A stretch of DNA of 64,000 bases from Synchiropus splendidus (GCF_027744825.2 NC_071342.1:20618001-20682000); one strand, 5' to 3'. Numbered from the stretch's first letter, positions 1 through 13,198 are shown. Numbers and translations are program-made. Notes: generated by a model not told the origin, from the sequence alone.

Positions 1-304
1 GTGTTGTTTGCAGTGCTTATCAAGTGAATTAAACTGTCACCGTTGCCATGGCAACAGCAGTCAGGGTGGTGTTGAGTAGTAGTGGGACGCCACTGGAGCA
101 GATTTAAAGCACCCTCTGCTTCCGCTGCCTGACTCGAAGAATCAGCGCAAACTTTCAGGAGACGGCTGAAGATGGAGTCAGTTCTGATACAATGAGGATC
201 AGACTCACTTACTGTGGTACCACCATGATAGAGAAGGATATGGGGAAGAAAAACACTGTCCGTTAAATTACAAAGTTTAACACCACAGAGATGAAGTCAG
301 CGAG

Positions 305-450
305 TCCGGATTGTTTGGACACGTGGAGAGGAGAGATGTTTGGAGATGAAGAAGATGAAGACGTGGCCGACGTGTTCATGCGCCACAGCAGGACATGCTC
401 GGACTCGGTTGGCGACTCTCAAGAAAACTGATCGGCAAAAGTTCAGGTTT
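305..450 (+). mobile_element. RTE-like LINE scrap (C-terminal end)
   Basis: The plus strand gives RLFGHVERRD, the GHV.RRD signature near the C-terminus of a common fish LINE family with an RTE-like layout, followed by degraded sequence. The stretch GGCGACTCTCAAGAAAACTG resembles that family's 3' end, in which a short GTGGCGACCCCTAAAG-type run follows the stop. Frame is lost at once, so this is a dead remnant. The family name is uncertain. Confidence 0.35.
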
Positions 451-1757
451 GTGATTAAAATGTAGCATTTTAGAAGAGTTGTCTTCATGGCAAAGAAGAT
501 CGGAACATCTGGGAGGCCTTTCGTATTGACATGGCTGCCTGTCGGCTCCCCAACTTTGAGATCATGTGAGCGAACAAAGCTTATATTCTATTAAACTTAC
601 AGTACTTCCTTGACTTGTCAACGGAGAAAAACGACACATCCACCGATGACATTGCTGTTCATGAGCTTGAACCTGTTTTTTTCCCCATTTGAACATGTTG
701 GCTAGTTCAAAATTATGTTCAGGAATCGGAACCGGCACGGAGATGTGCCAGTTTGAAAGTTAAACATTCCAGCTATTTTGCTAATAGACAGGTGTCAGCT
801 AAAACATAGTCTCCTCAGCTGTGTTAAAAACAAACAATAAATAACAAAAAATAAAGTTTCAAAAATGCAGAAAGTCTCCCTCGGCTAACTCAGCTCTTCG
901 TGTAGCAAAAGTGTCTCCAAATAGTCGTATGGATGTCCAGCCTTCAGGGGCCCATCATGCTGCACAAGATCAGAGTGAGTCAGAGTCAACTCTCTTCAGA
1001 TGTCACACCCGACTTGATAAAGTCACGCTTCGACCGATAGCTGTGTTTTCTTGCAGTTGTTCGGATTTTTTTTTGTTGTTTTATTGGGGTATTTTTTTCC
1101 TTTTGCCATGAAAAAGTTTTCAACAATTTCTTACAGTTTTATGGCAAAAAAATGCATTTGGCTGGAGACGTCCATCCATTATGCATGAACTTGTTTTCCT
1201 TTTTTATTGTGACTGTCAACATGTCCACGTCACAGAACTCACTCTGGGACATACAAGATTTCCAGTTCATTCTTAAACAAATGCATTAATTCAGTTTGCC
1301 AACGAGAAAGAGCATCTTGAAAACTGTGAAAATGACACATAGAACCTTTATTTAATCATTTCACAGTGGAAAGTCGGATGGAAACAATCACTTTAATGTT
1401 GTTGCAGAGCCAGCGATGATTAACTGGTTATCTCACGAGATGGTGGTAATTCTCCTGCGATTGTGTTTTTAAACGCTTATCTTACAAAAATGAGCTGGGT
1501 TATCTTCTGATGACAAGATACGGCCAGAATTGTTATGAAAACAAAAAAGTTAATTTTCCCACGTTGCTATTTATCAGCCGTAATTTGGGAAAAGTTGAAC
1601 GAGGAAGTCGTGTTTTTATAACGCAAACATTGCATTTTACAACACAAGCTAGAGCAACATTTAAACATCGGTGTATACACGAAACTGACACACGTACTGC
1701 ACTAAGCCCTTTATTCATTTATTTTTTCTGATCCACAACATTTGTTCTGGCTCACCA
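451..1757. other. Unassigned DNA
   Basis: AT-rich with T runs near 1070-1100. No exon, RNA gene or repeat recognised on either strand. Confidence 0.4.
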
Positions 1758-2516
1758 CATGAAACTCTGTGACTGGCTCCTGAATTTTCTGACTGTCAGA
1801 TCTCAGACTCTTAAGACTGGAAAGAGGACGTCATCCAGCATCGGCAAGAGCATCCGAACGCCACTGGGATGTGACCTCAGCCCCATCCTCGACTCCCTAG
1901 TCACACATGACCAGGCTGCCTCCCACATAGACAACATCATCCTGAAGTTGTCTGAGGAAACTGCAGCGATCGGACACAACAACTCAGGAGATGAAGCGGC
2001 CTACAGGAGGGAGGTGGCCAGTCCTGGTCATGGTGCGAGGTCAGTAACCTCAACACCCTCAACACAGACAAGACCAAGGGGATGATAGTGGGGATGAATC
2101 AAGAAGAGGAGACCACTTCACATCACTGATGACTTCACATGGAACCACAACACGACAGAGCTGGTCATTTCCAGAGGAGGCCGAGGAATGGCATGCCACT
2201 CCAGATGCTCAGCAACTTCTACAGCAGCAGTGGTATGGCACCACCACAGTCATGGACCGCGAACACTGAGTGGATCACCAGGGCTCCACATCACAGTCTG
2301 TTTACTCTCCTGCTCTCAGGACGGTGAAACCGGAGCGTGAAATGCAGGACACCCTGGTGAGAGGACCCCTCCCCTGAAGACACTTTATATACTTGTACAT
2401 CAAATGTACTGATTTATATTTATATTTTATTAAAAAAAAAAAAAATTATGTTGAAGTTCATGTGCAGGGAAATATGTTTCTTATACTGTGCAAATGACAA
2501 TAAAAACTTTTCAACT
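1758..2516 (+). mobile_element. 5'-truncated L2-like LINE: RT part plus 3' UTR
   Basis: Remnant of the reverse transcriptase and C-terminal region of a CR1/L2-group non-LTR retrotransposon. The plus strand reads KLCDWLLNFLTVRSQ, then GCDLSPILDSLVTHD, and DNIILKLSEETAAIGH, a decayed version of the FADDT catalytic block. The next frames give LNTDKTKGMIVGM and DFTWNHNTTELV, followed by a frame-shifted match to the QRLYFLRRLRNG-type block. Downstream lie an AT-rich 3' UTR with an A-run (2430-2444) and a terminal ACAATAAAAACTTTTCAAC. Several frameshifts and the altered catalytic motif make it inactive. It has no promoter end and looks 5'-truncated, as usual for LINE insertions. Confidence 0.75.
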
Positions 2517-4164
2517 TTTAACTAATGCTTTAATGGAAAGTCGTGACCTTGTAAGGGAAACTAAGTCCAAACTCCTCAACTGTTCCTACATGAAGCCAGA
2601 CAGAAGAGACAATGGGAAATGAGCACCAAATTTACTGTTGCAGCCAGCGTAAAAAAAAAAGCCAAACCAAATGTAGCAGCTATAAATGAATAACCTTCAG
2701 TAGTGATTCAGCATCATCTAATTCCATTGCACTCAATAAAACTCCTCATCCCACCACACACTTAATAACACATCACGGTAACAGATCCAACTCTGATTAA
2801 AGCTATTTTTGGCCTGTTAGGATAATGGTGAGACCACGAAGAGCCAGAGAAGCTATTTCTACTGCTGTAGCCGTCTTCCCAAAGCAGCAGGAGAAGAGAG
2901 GATAGACAATTTTACACACACAAACACAACACCCCAGAGCAAGACGATTCTCGGGCAAGGTTGGAGGCGGAATACAGAGGTATTGTTGCAACCTCAATGA
3001 GCCAGTCACCCAGAATACTGAAGAGCAGGGGGCGTCCAAACTGGTCCTGAGACTGCAGGTTCTGGTTCCAACCCAACCAGCACACACAGCTCCAACAACC
3101 AGGGGGCCGTTTCAGACAGGTGGACCAGGGAAAAATCTGAATTGGTTTTCCCAGAAGTGAGCAGAGACTCCCGTGTTTTCATGAAGCAGGAACAGCAAAC
3201 CTCTGTGTCAGTTACCATGGCAACATATGCCATGAACTGAACCTGCCCCAGTGCAAAACCTTGAGTTTAAAAAGCTCAGATACGATGCAGAACTTTCTGA
3301 TGGGAAAGGATGTTCATCACCCGACTAGATGTCCATTCACCAATGAGAACCTTCCGTGTCACAGGATGAAAAAATCCTTTTTTTTATGTCCAATAAATAT
3401 TGCATTTTAGTGGTAACAGTAAGATTTTAGATCCCAGTTGGTCAACTGTACTAAAACCAGTACACACAGGTTTATATTCAGGCTGCAGTCATCACAGCAG
3501 CTATAATAAAACATTACAATAGTAATTAATTGCATTCCATTCTATGAACTCTGGTTGATGAGGACAACACCACACTTGCTTGTAATTCAATTATTCCTTG
3601 ATGGGTTTTTTTTACGTTTCATTTTCGTTACAGAGAAGTCTGTTTTCCATCTGTTGGGGGCGCTCACACGCTGAAGATGAAACTTCTTTTTTGTCACTAA
3701 CATTGACGCAGCCGTCATTCCTTCTTTAGCGTGTTCACTTTCTGCATGAACAGTCAATGCTGCGCAAAAGAAACAGGTGTGACACTTTGTTTCACGCGTT
3801 GCCATAGTGAATTGTGTAATCTGGGTTCCATTGATGGAGGGCTTTCTGTTCTGAAACATAACTCTGAGTGTCGTGGATTAGAAGTGGACAACTCGGCGTC
3901 CGATTTTCTCACAGGCTTCTTGAAACGGGCCCCTGTTCTCTGAACACTGTAAGCAGTTGACTGTCAATCTGGTGTTGCTTGTTTCAGCTGACACCTGATT
4001 GGTTAAAACTATGAGCGCTTCATTGGCTGGAACAAAAACCTGCACCAGACCTAGACCCCTGCTCAAGAGCAGAGCCCTGATAGTCATGAACAGAGTGAGA
4101 CAGAGTAGACTCAACTTGACTACCCTGGTGAGAAAACCCCACTGTGGTGAGGGTTGGTTGTGGT
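2517..4164. other. Unassigned DNA between two LINE ends
   Basis: GGGGGCGTCCAAACTGGTCC (3026) and GGTTCTGGTTCCAACCCAAC (3058) resemble a dispersed fish repeat I cannot name, and CTGGAACAAAAACCTGCACC near 4030 looks similar. Otherwise nothing. Confidence 0.35.
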
Positions 4165-4440
4165 GAGACACCTCTTCATAAGCTGCATGTCTCCAGGACC
4201 CAGAGACGAGCAGATCGGATCAGAGCCGACCCTTCTCACCCTGGTCATGGGCTGTTTGTCCCTCTTCCTTCTGGGAGGAGGTTACGGTCAATCCAGACCA
4301 GAAGCTCCCGTCACAGGAACAGCTTCTTCCTTTATTTTATTTTATATTTGCACGTTGGACCAAAGGACTTTCCTAGTTGGTGGGATCCTCATTGACCTTG
4401 GCAATAAAGCTGATTCAGATTCTGGACTTACGTACATCAT
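4165..4440 (+). mobile_element. L2-like LINE 3' end
   Basis: Plus-strand frames give KLHVSRTQRRADRIRADPSH, then HPGHGLFVPLPSGRR and RSIQTRSSRHRNSFF. These match the last ~60 residues of fish L2-type ORF2 (HPGHGLF.LLPSGRRYRSI.TR..R.RNSFF). They are followed by an AT-rich UTR and the tail GCTGATTCAGATTCTGGA, a degraded form of the family's short tandem tail. One frameshift lies between the two halves. Confidence 0.72.
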
Positions 4441-7345
4441 TAGTGCCAAATGACTGCTGGGTCAGAGGACGTGTGTTTTCCAATCTTAAATACTGAGACA
4501 GAAATCTGCCTGGCCCTCCAATGAACTCGTGAGATGCTGACTTGTGTTTCTAAAAGCTCACAATATCTTCCAAAAATACTGCCTTGTTGTGAAGATTAAC
4601 ACACAATTGTTATGAATGAGTGACTGAGGCAGAACGCTTTCCTAATCTGGGTGAGATGAACCTCAGTGGCTGCATGTCCACACCAATGTCCGGATGCCAG
4701 AGGTGGCCAAGGTGAGAAGGAAAGTGTATCTCAACTAACTTGCTTGTTATCACAATCGTAGTGAGTAATAGTAGTAGTATGTCACGTTGTCTTTAAACGC
4801 CGACGGAAAAGCCCCACAAGTACATTTCAGGTACAGAGAGTGAGTTATTTCTCCCACACGTGGACGTCCCGGTGGGGCTGACTGGGATCAGGTCCTGTTT
4901 TTTCTCCCGCCACATTGGCTCTCCCACGCCTCTCAGGTTGAACTGGGCAGTGTGGCAGAGGGACAGGATTAATGGCCGGTCATTCTGTGCAGCAATAACA
5001 GTTGGCTGTCACACAGAGTGGGTGGACTCGCTCCGTCTGAAGACTGGATGAAGCTGCGCAGCACAGTCTTGTGACTTCTTTAGAGAGCGGTTGTGTCGTT
5101 CTATTAACACAGCTGAACAACAACGAAACTTAATCACAAGTGGTAAGTGGACGAACACGAGAAAACAACAACTGTATGAAATGAGATAGTTCACCCACAG
5201 CCTCATCCAATTCACACATTAAAAACATTTGTTTCCAAGACAGTCAGATAGTCAGACAAATACAAATAACTCCTCCGCTCTCAGATCCACTTCCTCTGGA
5301 GTCAGAGAGCTGATGACTCTTCGTTGATACAGGGTGCATTAGTTACTAGGGTGTCTGTGGGAGGCGCTGTGAGCAAAGGAGGAACGCAACTGAGGAAATA
5401 GAAAGCAAACCATGGCCAGTGTCTTTTCATTCAGTCCCTTACAAGAACAAACCTTTTTCCTACCTGGAACAATACAATACATGGATGTCTCCCATATTGT
5501 ACAGAGACATTGTTAAGGTTTCTTCTAGTTCTTCTAGTTCATGTAACTAGAAGAACCGGGTAGAAATATAAGTCCGATGAATGCTCTGCGTTGTGCGCGG
5601 AAGATTGAATGAACCACATAGTTGTCACATTCCAGCTGATTTATTTTCCTCAGCAGTGACAATGTTGCTAAAAAAAACAAACGTGAACTGTGAGCTCCGC
5701 CGTATGTGTGCTCCTCGACAGTGACAACACTGAGCATAACACTGAAGTAGCGAAATACACATCATTGAACAAAAGAGATTACATGAAGTAATAAAAGCAT
5801 ACCTGTTCAAAAGAATAAAACATGTGAACCATCAGCTCAGCTGTGTTTTGAGTCTGCTGCAACACATGCAATATTGCTATATGTTTACTATCTTCATGAC
5901 TCACTCTGAACAAGTTTATTTTCAACTGTGAACTACATTCATTGACTTTCTGAGACCATTCAACGGTGCAGAACACACACACACCTACGTCCTCAGCAAC
6001 GCCTCGCACATGCGCTACTTAAAGTGACAACACACTTGAACAATGAGACCAAGGTGAAACAGACAACAAAATGCAAACTATGAAAAGTATCACACAATGA
6101 AAGGATGGATTAGGTGACAAGAATAACCTGGTTACATCCACGTGTCAAACTCAAGATCAAATGGAGACGTTATCCAGTCAGGTGGCTGGAGCAGCACCGC
6201 AACATGTGATCATGGATTCAAACAAATATCTGGCGTCACATTTCATTGGACGACAAGGATCACTGAGCTGTGTACAGCATCTTGGAATGGTAGGCTAGTG
6301 TTGTTTTCATAAGATAAAGCTCTACGTCTATGCTGTTTTGTGTACCTAACAGCGAGAGAGTGGTAGGAATTGGTGAGAAAGAGAAGTATCCACAACTTGA
6401 TCCCTCCTTATCCACCCACACAGGCAGGAGATGTTTGATGCTGGTGATAGTTCGGGGCCAAGTGGAAATAAAGTGACCTCTGCTGATGACACCCAGCAGC
6501 AGACGATCTCTAAACCCTCATTTTATTCAGTTCATAACAGCTTCACTTGAGATTCATTTTTGTTTCATGCAATAATAGCGTTGCTGCTCACTTGTGTTGA
6601 CCTTTGTTCTGTTTTAATGACTCACCGAAGAATTGTATTCCGTGTGCTATGAAAACAAGCCGGAACATGTTTTCTGTTTTTCACTCACACTTGAGTATCG
6701 ATGCTTTAAATGTCTTGCTGTTCACTTTTATTTTCACAGCTGAGAGAGCAGTATTTTTGTCGCTTGTTGGCAAAAACAAAAACAGACAATCAACTTTACT
6801 TTCCTATATTTCTGAGAACTGCACCTAGTCAGACCGTTTGGGTATAGATTCTGTGGTCCAACCAGCACATAGACAGGTACGAGCGCATGCATTAATTGCT
6901 TTAATAAGAGAGCTGAAGCATACAACAGAGTGTAAGCAGCCTGGCAGCCACTGCAAATCAATCACTCAAGCTGAAAGAACCCTATGGAAGCTTTTTTTTT
7001 TTGAAGTGTGGCTCAGATAACAGAGCTGTTTCACGCATTTCCAGGTTAACGCGGGACAAACAGCGGAAACACAACAGAAGTCTGCACTGTACCAACGTTT
7101 CTAGTGAGTTCAGAACCACCCGTCCCTTAGAGTATGTTTGCAGCCATATAGGAAATGACATAACCCTCGCATCACAGCTGCACTGAGAGACACACAACAG
7201 ATAATAGTGAGCGAGGAGGCAACAGTGCTATTGTTCTTTCCATTACTGGAGTCTGATCTGGAATCTGAAGTTTGCAGTATTTATTAATTAATTTATTTGT
7301 TTGTTCAGTTGATGCTCCAAAAGAAAACCATACTACCTATTCATT
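4441..7345. other. Unassigned DNA
   Basis: Only short chance frames. No splice-bounded homologous peptide, inverted repeat or tandem array seen. Confidence 0.4.
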
Positions 7346-7392
7346 AAATAATAAATAATAATAATAATAATAAATAATAATAATAATAATAA
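7346..7392 (+). repeat. (AAT)n microsatellite
   Basis: About 47 bp of AAT triplets with one slip. It abuts the GAA/GAC tract directly, so the two form one compound triplet locus. Confidence 0.95.
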
Positions 7393-7704
7393 GAAGAAGA
7401 AGAAGAAGACGAAGAAGACAAAGAAGAAGAAGAAGAAGACGAAGAAGACGAAGAAGAAGAAGAAGAAGAAGACGAAGAAGACGAAGAAGAAGAAGACGAA
7501 GATGACGAAGAAGAAGAAGAAGACGAAGAAGACGAAGAAGAAGAAGACGAAGAAGAAGAAGAAGAAGACGAAGAAGAAGAAGACGACGAAGAAGAAGAAG
7601 AAGAAGAAGAAGACGAAGAAGACGAAGAAGAAGAAGACGAAGAAGACGAAGAAGAAGAAGAAGACGAAGAAGACGAAGAAGAAGAAGAAGAAGAAGAAGA
7701 AGAC
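7393..7704 (+). repeat. GAA/GAC triplet tract, 312 bp
   Basis: About 104 uninterrupted triplets on the plus strand, nearly all GAA or GAC, with single AAA and GAT variants. GAC units fall at the end of GAA blocks, and short blocks (two GAA then GAC) largely alternate with longer ones (three to eight GAA then GAC). The long open frames over it (poly-Ser, poly-Phe, Lys/Thr and Glu/Asp) follow from the triplet period and are not genes. Confidence 0.97.
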
Positions 7705-10700
7705 CCTTTGTTCAACTACCCTACACAAACCAACTCCAGATATGCATTATAAACATGGACTTAGAATGACCCAACAACTTCTGATGCAAATCTTCCTATT
7801 ATCCGTTGAACACAGCATCCCCAACACCCGGTGTTAGGTTAGAGTTTACCCATTACCTTCTTTCAGTATTTTTCCTTTAAGATGTTGCCACTGCAAGTCA
7901 ACCACCCCTTTCCTCTTTAGCTCCTCCGTAACCACATCCACAGTTCTCTACTCCTTCTCAAACAACTTTTTGATGTTTGTCTAACTACCTGTTAAAAGCC
8001 TATTTTAGAGTATACAAAATGACACCATACTGAGAAATGATGTGATGAAAGCGCCAAGGAGATGTAGTTCAACGTGAGGCTCTGATAATGTCAGTGTGTG
8101 TTTTAATATCAGTCAACAACAGAATGCCATATAACACCCTGAAACAATCTGACCCTACTGTTGCGGCTGACATGCCCCTCGTGTCCTCTGGTACCGACGG
8201 CTCCGCCGCCTCTCCAGCTCTTTTTTGTTGTTGTTGTTGAAGGTGTATCACACTCGGAGAGCATGATTAAAGTAAATCTCCATATGTGAGTCTCCACGGG
8301 CCGTTTCAGACGCTAACTCGGGGTGAGATGAGATGAATGTGAACTAGCGTGCACCCAGCAAATTGAATCCTTCAATTACTTTTGGGGGCTATTTGATCGC
8401 TGCATGTGTGGCAGTCATGACAATCTTCCAATTTCGGTCAGCCAAGGCCTCTATTGATCTCACATATGGCGACACAGTGGAAGCAGAACGTGAACAAATC
8501 CAACCCAAGCGGTCATGCTGAGGTAGTCAATTCCTGGACCCCAAATTTAAATAAATGCCGTCTATGCGTAGAATACAGTGCAGTGAAGTAGAAATACTTG
8601 CAGACGATGCTTTCTACGATGCAGCAGCAACACGGTAAAGCGATAACTGTGCATGTCTCCATGGAAACCAGCGATGAATCTGCATGAGACAACAATTCTC
8701 TCCATAATAGCCGACAACATCAACACAAATGAATATGCATTTACTGGCTGTCAGTCAGTAGGAGCAGGCGTGGAAATGGTGATGGCTGGATGCCGACGGC
8801 AAAGCGTAATAAACTGTCCTCTCGTACTGGGATCAAAAGGTTAGGATGAAATGAAAACATGATTAATATTTCAAATAGACTCTGACTATTCCCCAAGAAA
8901 GTGTGAAATCATTTTTTTCTAGCATTCCTGACGCAAGACGCCAGTGATCTAAGAGCAAGTCATTAGATATAACTCGCCGACCATTCGTCCAGAAATTTGC
9001 CCGCGGAATGGATGGATGAAGGACGAAGAGATCGAAGTCCAGTGAGGAGTAGTATGAAAATTTAGCTTGGAAATGGTCAAGTGTTCATCCAGTGTGTGAC
9101 ACGTCTTATATCTCTGTGGTCTGATGACGATAAACGTAAACTGCACTGCAGCATTAAATATAAAGATAGATAAAGAAACAAATGTAGAGATGCTAAACAA
9201 AGACAGAGCACAGTCTTCGTATTCAACTCTCTGAGGCCACATTACCAGATGTCAAATGACATGGACGTGCCTTGTTAAAAGCCTTGCATTTCTCCTTCGA
9301 TTCATTCACTTTTGACAATTTACCAAATATCAGAGTTGGTCATATATGTAGCTACCTAACGAACATTGAAGTAATCTTTGTGGGGCTTGGTTCTATGTCG
9401 ACAATCTGTGACTCTACTTCTGAATACATGGTAATAAATTACACAGAGAATAATACATATAAAGAATATATATAAAGACAGAGAAAATAAAGTCACTGGG
9501 CACACAAACAACCATGAGACCAAATAGAACACAAAAAAAAAAAAAAAGGTTTCAAATTCATCTCTGTCAGTTGTCAAGCACAAACCATTTAAAAATAAGA
9601 CTCCAGTGTTGGTAGCTCACATAAAAGAAGATTTAGTTTCCTCCCACGCAGCAAAATAAGACCACTTTAGTGCAAATGGATTCTTTATTTTGCCATAAAC
9701 GGACTTGAGCACCGGAGACGACCCACAAGGATTCGCGTGTTGTCCTTTAAACTACACACAGCAGCCGACATAAACACGTCGTACGAATGAAGCAATGCAG
9801 ACAAAGTAGATGGAGAAAATGTAAATCCTGCATCAGAATTTAGCCGACAGCCTCATCCAAACCAGCCCAACATTCTGTGGTTCACGCCTGGAACTGACAC
9901 CACAACCTTCCTGCGCCACAGATATCTTTCGGTTGTTTCAAATTATCAATAAAGACAAACACGTTCAACACAATAATGGCCATATCTGTCCGGAAAAATG
10001 ATGCATAATAATCGCCTCTCAACACTCCCACTGCCAGTGGTGAAGAGAAACACCACAGGAGATTTGCAACTCTTCTATCCCAGAAACCTCTTTTGAGAAT
10101 ACTCATTCAAAAAGAAAGTGAAAGCCAAAAAAACAGACAGCAAGGTGAATTCACCATCCTAATCTCTCCCCGCTAATCCTTTGGCTGCACCAAATAAAAC
10201 TCTAATGGCTTCGGTGGCCATCTTTATCTCATCACGCCGTTGCTGGCGAAAATAAAAAGGACAGTGTCACTCTCAGGTAAGACAGTTCATTATGTCCCCT
10301 GCGCCGGCGGAATTGTCCCCTGTAGGCTAATGAGTTCCATTAAAATTACTGGGAGATAAAAACATTAAAAGACAAACACATGAAGTCTGAGCAGGAGGCA
10401 GCCGGTTTGGAATTCAATGAGCATGTTCATTATGAGGAAACGCTGCCCCTGCGCTCGGAGACACATCTCAGTAATGTATTTAAGGCGGAGAGAAATGATC
10501 TGGCTGTTTATACTTTGAACCGGTGGATGTTTGTTATTGGGAAAATGAGTATACAGACACACTGTAGGGAACATTGGAATCATTATCGTAGATCTGCAGT
10601 ATTAGTCAAAGACACCAACACAACAGCTGGTGAATCTAAAAATATTTGCTTTATTTATAGCGCAAACATCACTAAAAATAGCATCTAACATGTCACCAAT

Positions 10701-12055
10701 TTTTTTTTTATGAATGCTTTGACGTGGCTTTTGGACATCTACTCTCCTCACCCTTTCTTTAGCCCTGCTGCTTCCACCCTGTAACACTGTAACCGGTGTG
10801 ACACACATGTTTTCGCACTTCTTGGATTTTCGGGGTCAAAAATGGTTGGGGAATATTTCCATATTTTATATGGTCACTGCCTTGAGGTAGGAACATTTCA
10901 GTGCCACAAGCGTCTATTGAACTGAGGTACTGCTATTTTAGGAGGAAACCAGAGTGCAGAGAAAAATAACATTTACTCTGTATGAAAGTCGGATTGTTGA
11001 CTTGGATATCTGTCTGCTTTTAATTTTCCATTTTTATAGTAGAATATGTTAAATAAAGACGGCTCTTTGTGATCTATGGGGAGAAAACAGTTCCAGTCAC
11101 TGTCCTTTGGGCTTCATCTGGACCCGTTGGTTTGGAGGAAGTCCAACCTCTGGACTCCACTAAACCCCCCTCTTATCTGAGCGTCTGTTCTCCTCCATTA
11201 AGGGGATTTTCTGTAGCCTTTAAAGCCTATGAATAGTAAATAGCTGATACTCACACGACAGATCCGGTTTAGTATTCCGCCTATTTAAATGTAATTCTGT
11301 TTATGCAGAAGACAGACGCAAATTTAAATGTAAATGTGAGCAAACAGGCTTCATATTTTCCACAAGTGGATATGGAAAATGGAAAAAAAAAGGCGGCCAT
11401 ACTGCACATTCACTTTACCTTTTCATGTAATTCATGCACTTTTGATGTGTTGGTGTACCGGCGCTGTTTGGAATTCTAAGCGAGTCTCCTACTTGCAGTC
11501 ATGCTGAGGAATCAAAGACACTTCGCCGCTAGTGAGGGTAGGAAAGAGGATTTATTGGAGCATTCTTGTGCGTCAACTGCACATCCCTTAAATCGATCTG
11601 GTGAAGCATTACCATAGTCAGCTCACTCTGGCTGCTCAGTTTCGCCCCATCCCCCTCGGCGCTTTGATCAATGAGGGTCCCATCCACAGTCAGCGCCAGT
11701 CCTCCTCCAACTACAGTGGGACTCAAGCCAAACGACTCCTATATGTACTGGAGAGAAGAAAAGGTATGGCAGGTCTCTCAGTCACAGTCAGCCGCCCAAT
11801 AAAAATGACCAAGGAGGCGGTGATCCCTCCACCAGCAATGGTGGCGATGGCTATAATGGGAATTGCAATTCTCCAAAGATGGAAAGAGATGATGATCTTC
11901 GCTTACCTTATGCAAATGACCCCCCTCGCCCCCCTTCCCGAGGGAGGCTGCACGTGATTTGTGTTAGCGGCCTCATCAGTTAAACTGGGTTAATAACACG
12001 TGTCAATCAGCAGACTCGATCGCAGAAAAGATAATAAAGTCGCCTGGCAATCGCT
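7705..12055. other. Unassigned DNA
   Basis: Small homopolymer runs (9533-9547). Two opposed frames at 11,529-11,957 are noted as a finding. No gene recognised. Confidence 0.4.
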
Positions 12056-12175
12056 GGTTCGGTAATGGCCTGCATAAGGATCCGAGCGTTGGACTACACC
12101 TTGTTTAGCAGACGCCTTTATCCAAATAGGAAAATGCAATAAACCATCATGTAGGTTCAAATCCAGAATAATAAA
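12056..12175 (+). repeat. Possible SINE-like dispersed repeat
   Basis: Contains GAGCGTTGGACTA and, further on, GTAGGTTCAAATCCAGAA, resembling a tRNA-type A region and B box. In between is TTTAGCAGACGCCTTTATCC, a motif I recall as repeated in many fish genomes. No tRNA cloverleaf can be drawn. SINE status is inferred from motif order only. Confidence 0.3.
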
Positions 12176-12277
12176 AATCTAAATTTGGTCGACGAACACT
12201 CAAGTGGGGGGTAAGGAGTTGTGGCGGATCACGTGATCAACCAATGCCAATGCCAGCCAAGCGTCTAATACTGACTA

Positions 12278-12571
12278 CAAGTAACATCCGACTTACGACT
12301 GGGATTGGCTCCGACCAACCGGTCGTAAGTCAGATTGGATGTAAGTCAAATGCCATTCAAAATGGCCGACGCAACGGTTATAGCTACTACTGTAGTGGAC
12401 AGTGTGAGAGTGGGATGCTAGGATACTGTGCCGCCGTAACTGTGGTACATGTTGCCGGGCTGATATGTACTGAGGTGCCAGACATTGAATAAGAAAAATA
12501 AACATCTGCTGGCCGTGGTCGTATGTACAGGTGAACGTAAGTCGAGCAGGTCGTAAGTCGGATGCTACTTG
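12278..12571. mobile_element. TA-flanked MITE, 294 bp
   Basis: Left end CAAGTAACATCCGACTTACG (12278) and right end GTAAGTCGGATGCTACTTG are inverted copies, 21 of 22 positions matching over the full arm. Both ends are bordered by TA (12276-12277 and 12572-12573), the target duplication of the Tc1/mariner/pogo group. Subterminal GTAAGTC motifs recur inside. No transposase frame is present, so it is nonautonomous. Confidence 0.82.
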
Positions 12572-12850
12572 TATTACCAAGCGGCTTTTGTCTCTAATGT
12601 AGAGCTGAAGTCAGCCTTTATGTTGAAGGACTAGGCTTTCAATTGAAGCCCGTTTCAGCTTCAGCAGCATACCGTAACACCATGGCATATCACGTAAACA
12701 CAGAGGTTGGGGTTGGGTTTAAGCCTTAAGGGTAAAGCCGCTCCGTTCGCTCTGGATGATCTCTTGAGTCAAGATCACTCAGATGATCATGCTCTGGTCA
12801 GTGTCTCTGCTGGGAGGTACCATCAGTAAAGTGCAGCGCCACATACGTTG

Positions 12851-12851
<1 letters not shown>

Positions 12852-12883
<32 letters not shown>
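12852..12883. repeat. (AT)n microsatellite
   Basis: About 32 bp of perfect AT dinucleotides, a few bases upstream of an L2-type LINE end. Confidence 0.95.
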
Positions 12884-12887
<4 letters not shown>

Positions 12888-12892
12888 GATCT

Positions 12893-13198
12893 TCCAGGGT
12901 ACAATCGTGATGGGAGCTTCCGATCATCACCCCCCGCACATATCCTGAGCACAACCCCTTCTTTGAAACGTTACTTAGAGAGGACAGCGTTTTTTCTCCA
13001 TTATTACCGAGGAATTTAAGATCTAATGTGGGACTGTTTAATGTTTTATGTATGGTATTGCTCTTTGAGCATCTTTGTTGTTCAGTGTGTCTTTGATGTT
13101 TTTGTTGTCTTTGATGCCTTAGTGTCTTTGCTTGTGGCTGCTGTGACACACTGAATCCCCCCACTGGGGGAGAAATAAAGGACAACTGATCTAATCTA
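12893..13198 (+). mobile_element. L2/CR1-type LINE 3' end with TCTAA tail
   Basis: Shows CACATATCCTGAGCACAACC and TTTGAAACGTTAC (read as PEHNPFFETL, the block before the SGRRYRAL motif in this LINE type). It then has a decayed UTR and the 3' end CCCCCCACTGGGGGAGAAAT followed by AAAGG and repeats of TCTAA. That terminus is typical of a fish non-LTR family whose copies end in (ATCTA)n. The SGRRY block is largely deleted. Confidence 0.65.

Noticed and set aside
7333..7728. Long poly-Phe, poly-Ser, Lys/Thr and Glu/Asp open frames
   Set aside because: They are the reading frames of the AAT/GAA/GAC microsatellite and have no flanking splice-bounded homologous sequence.
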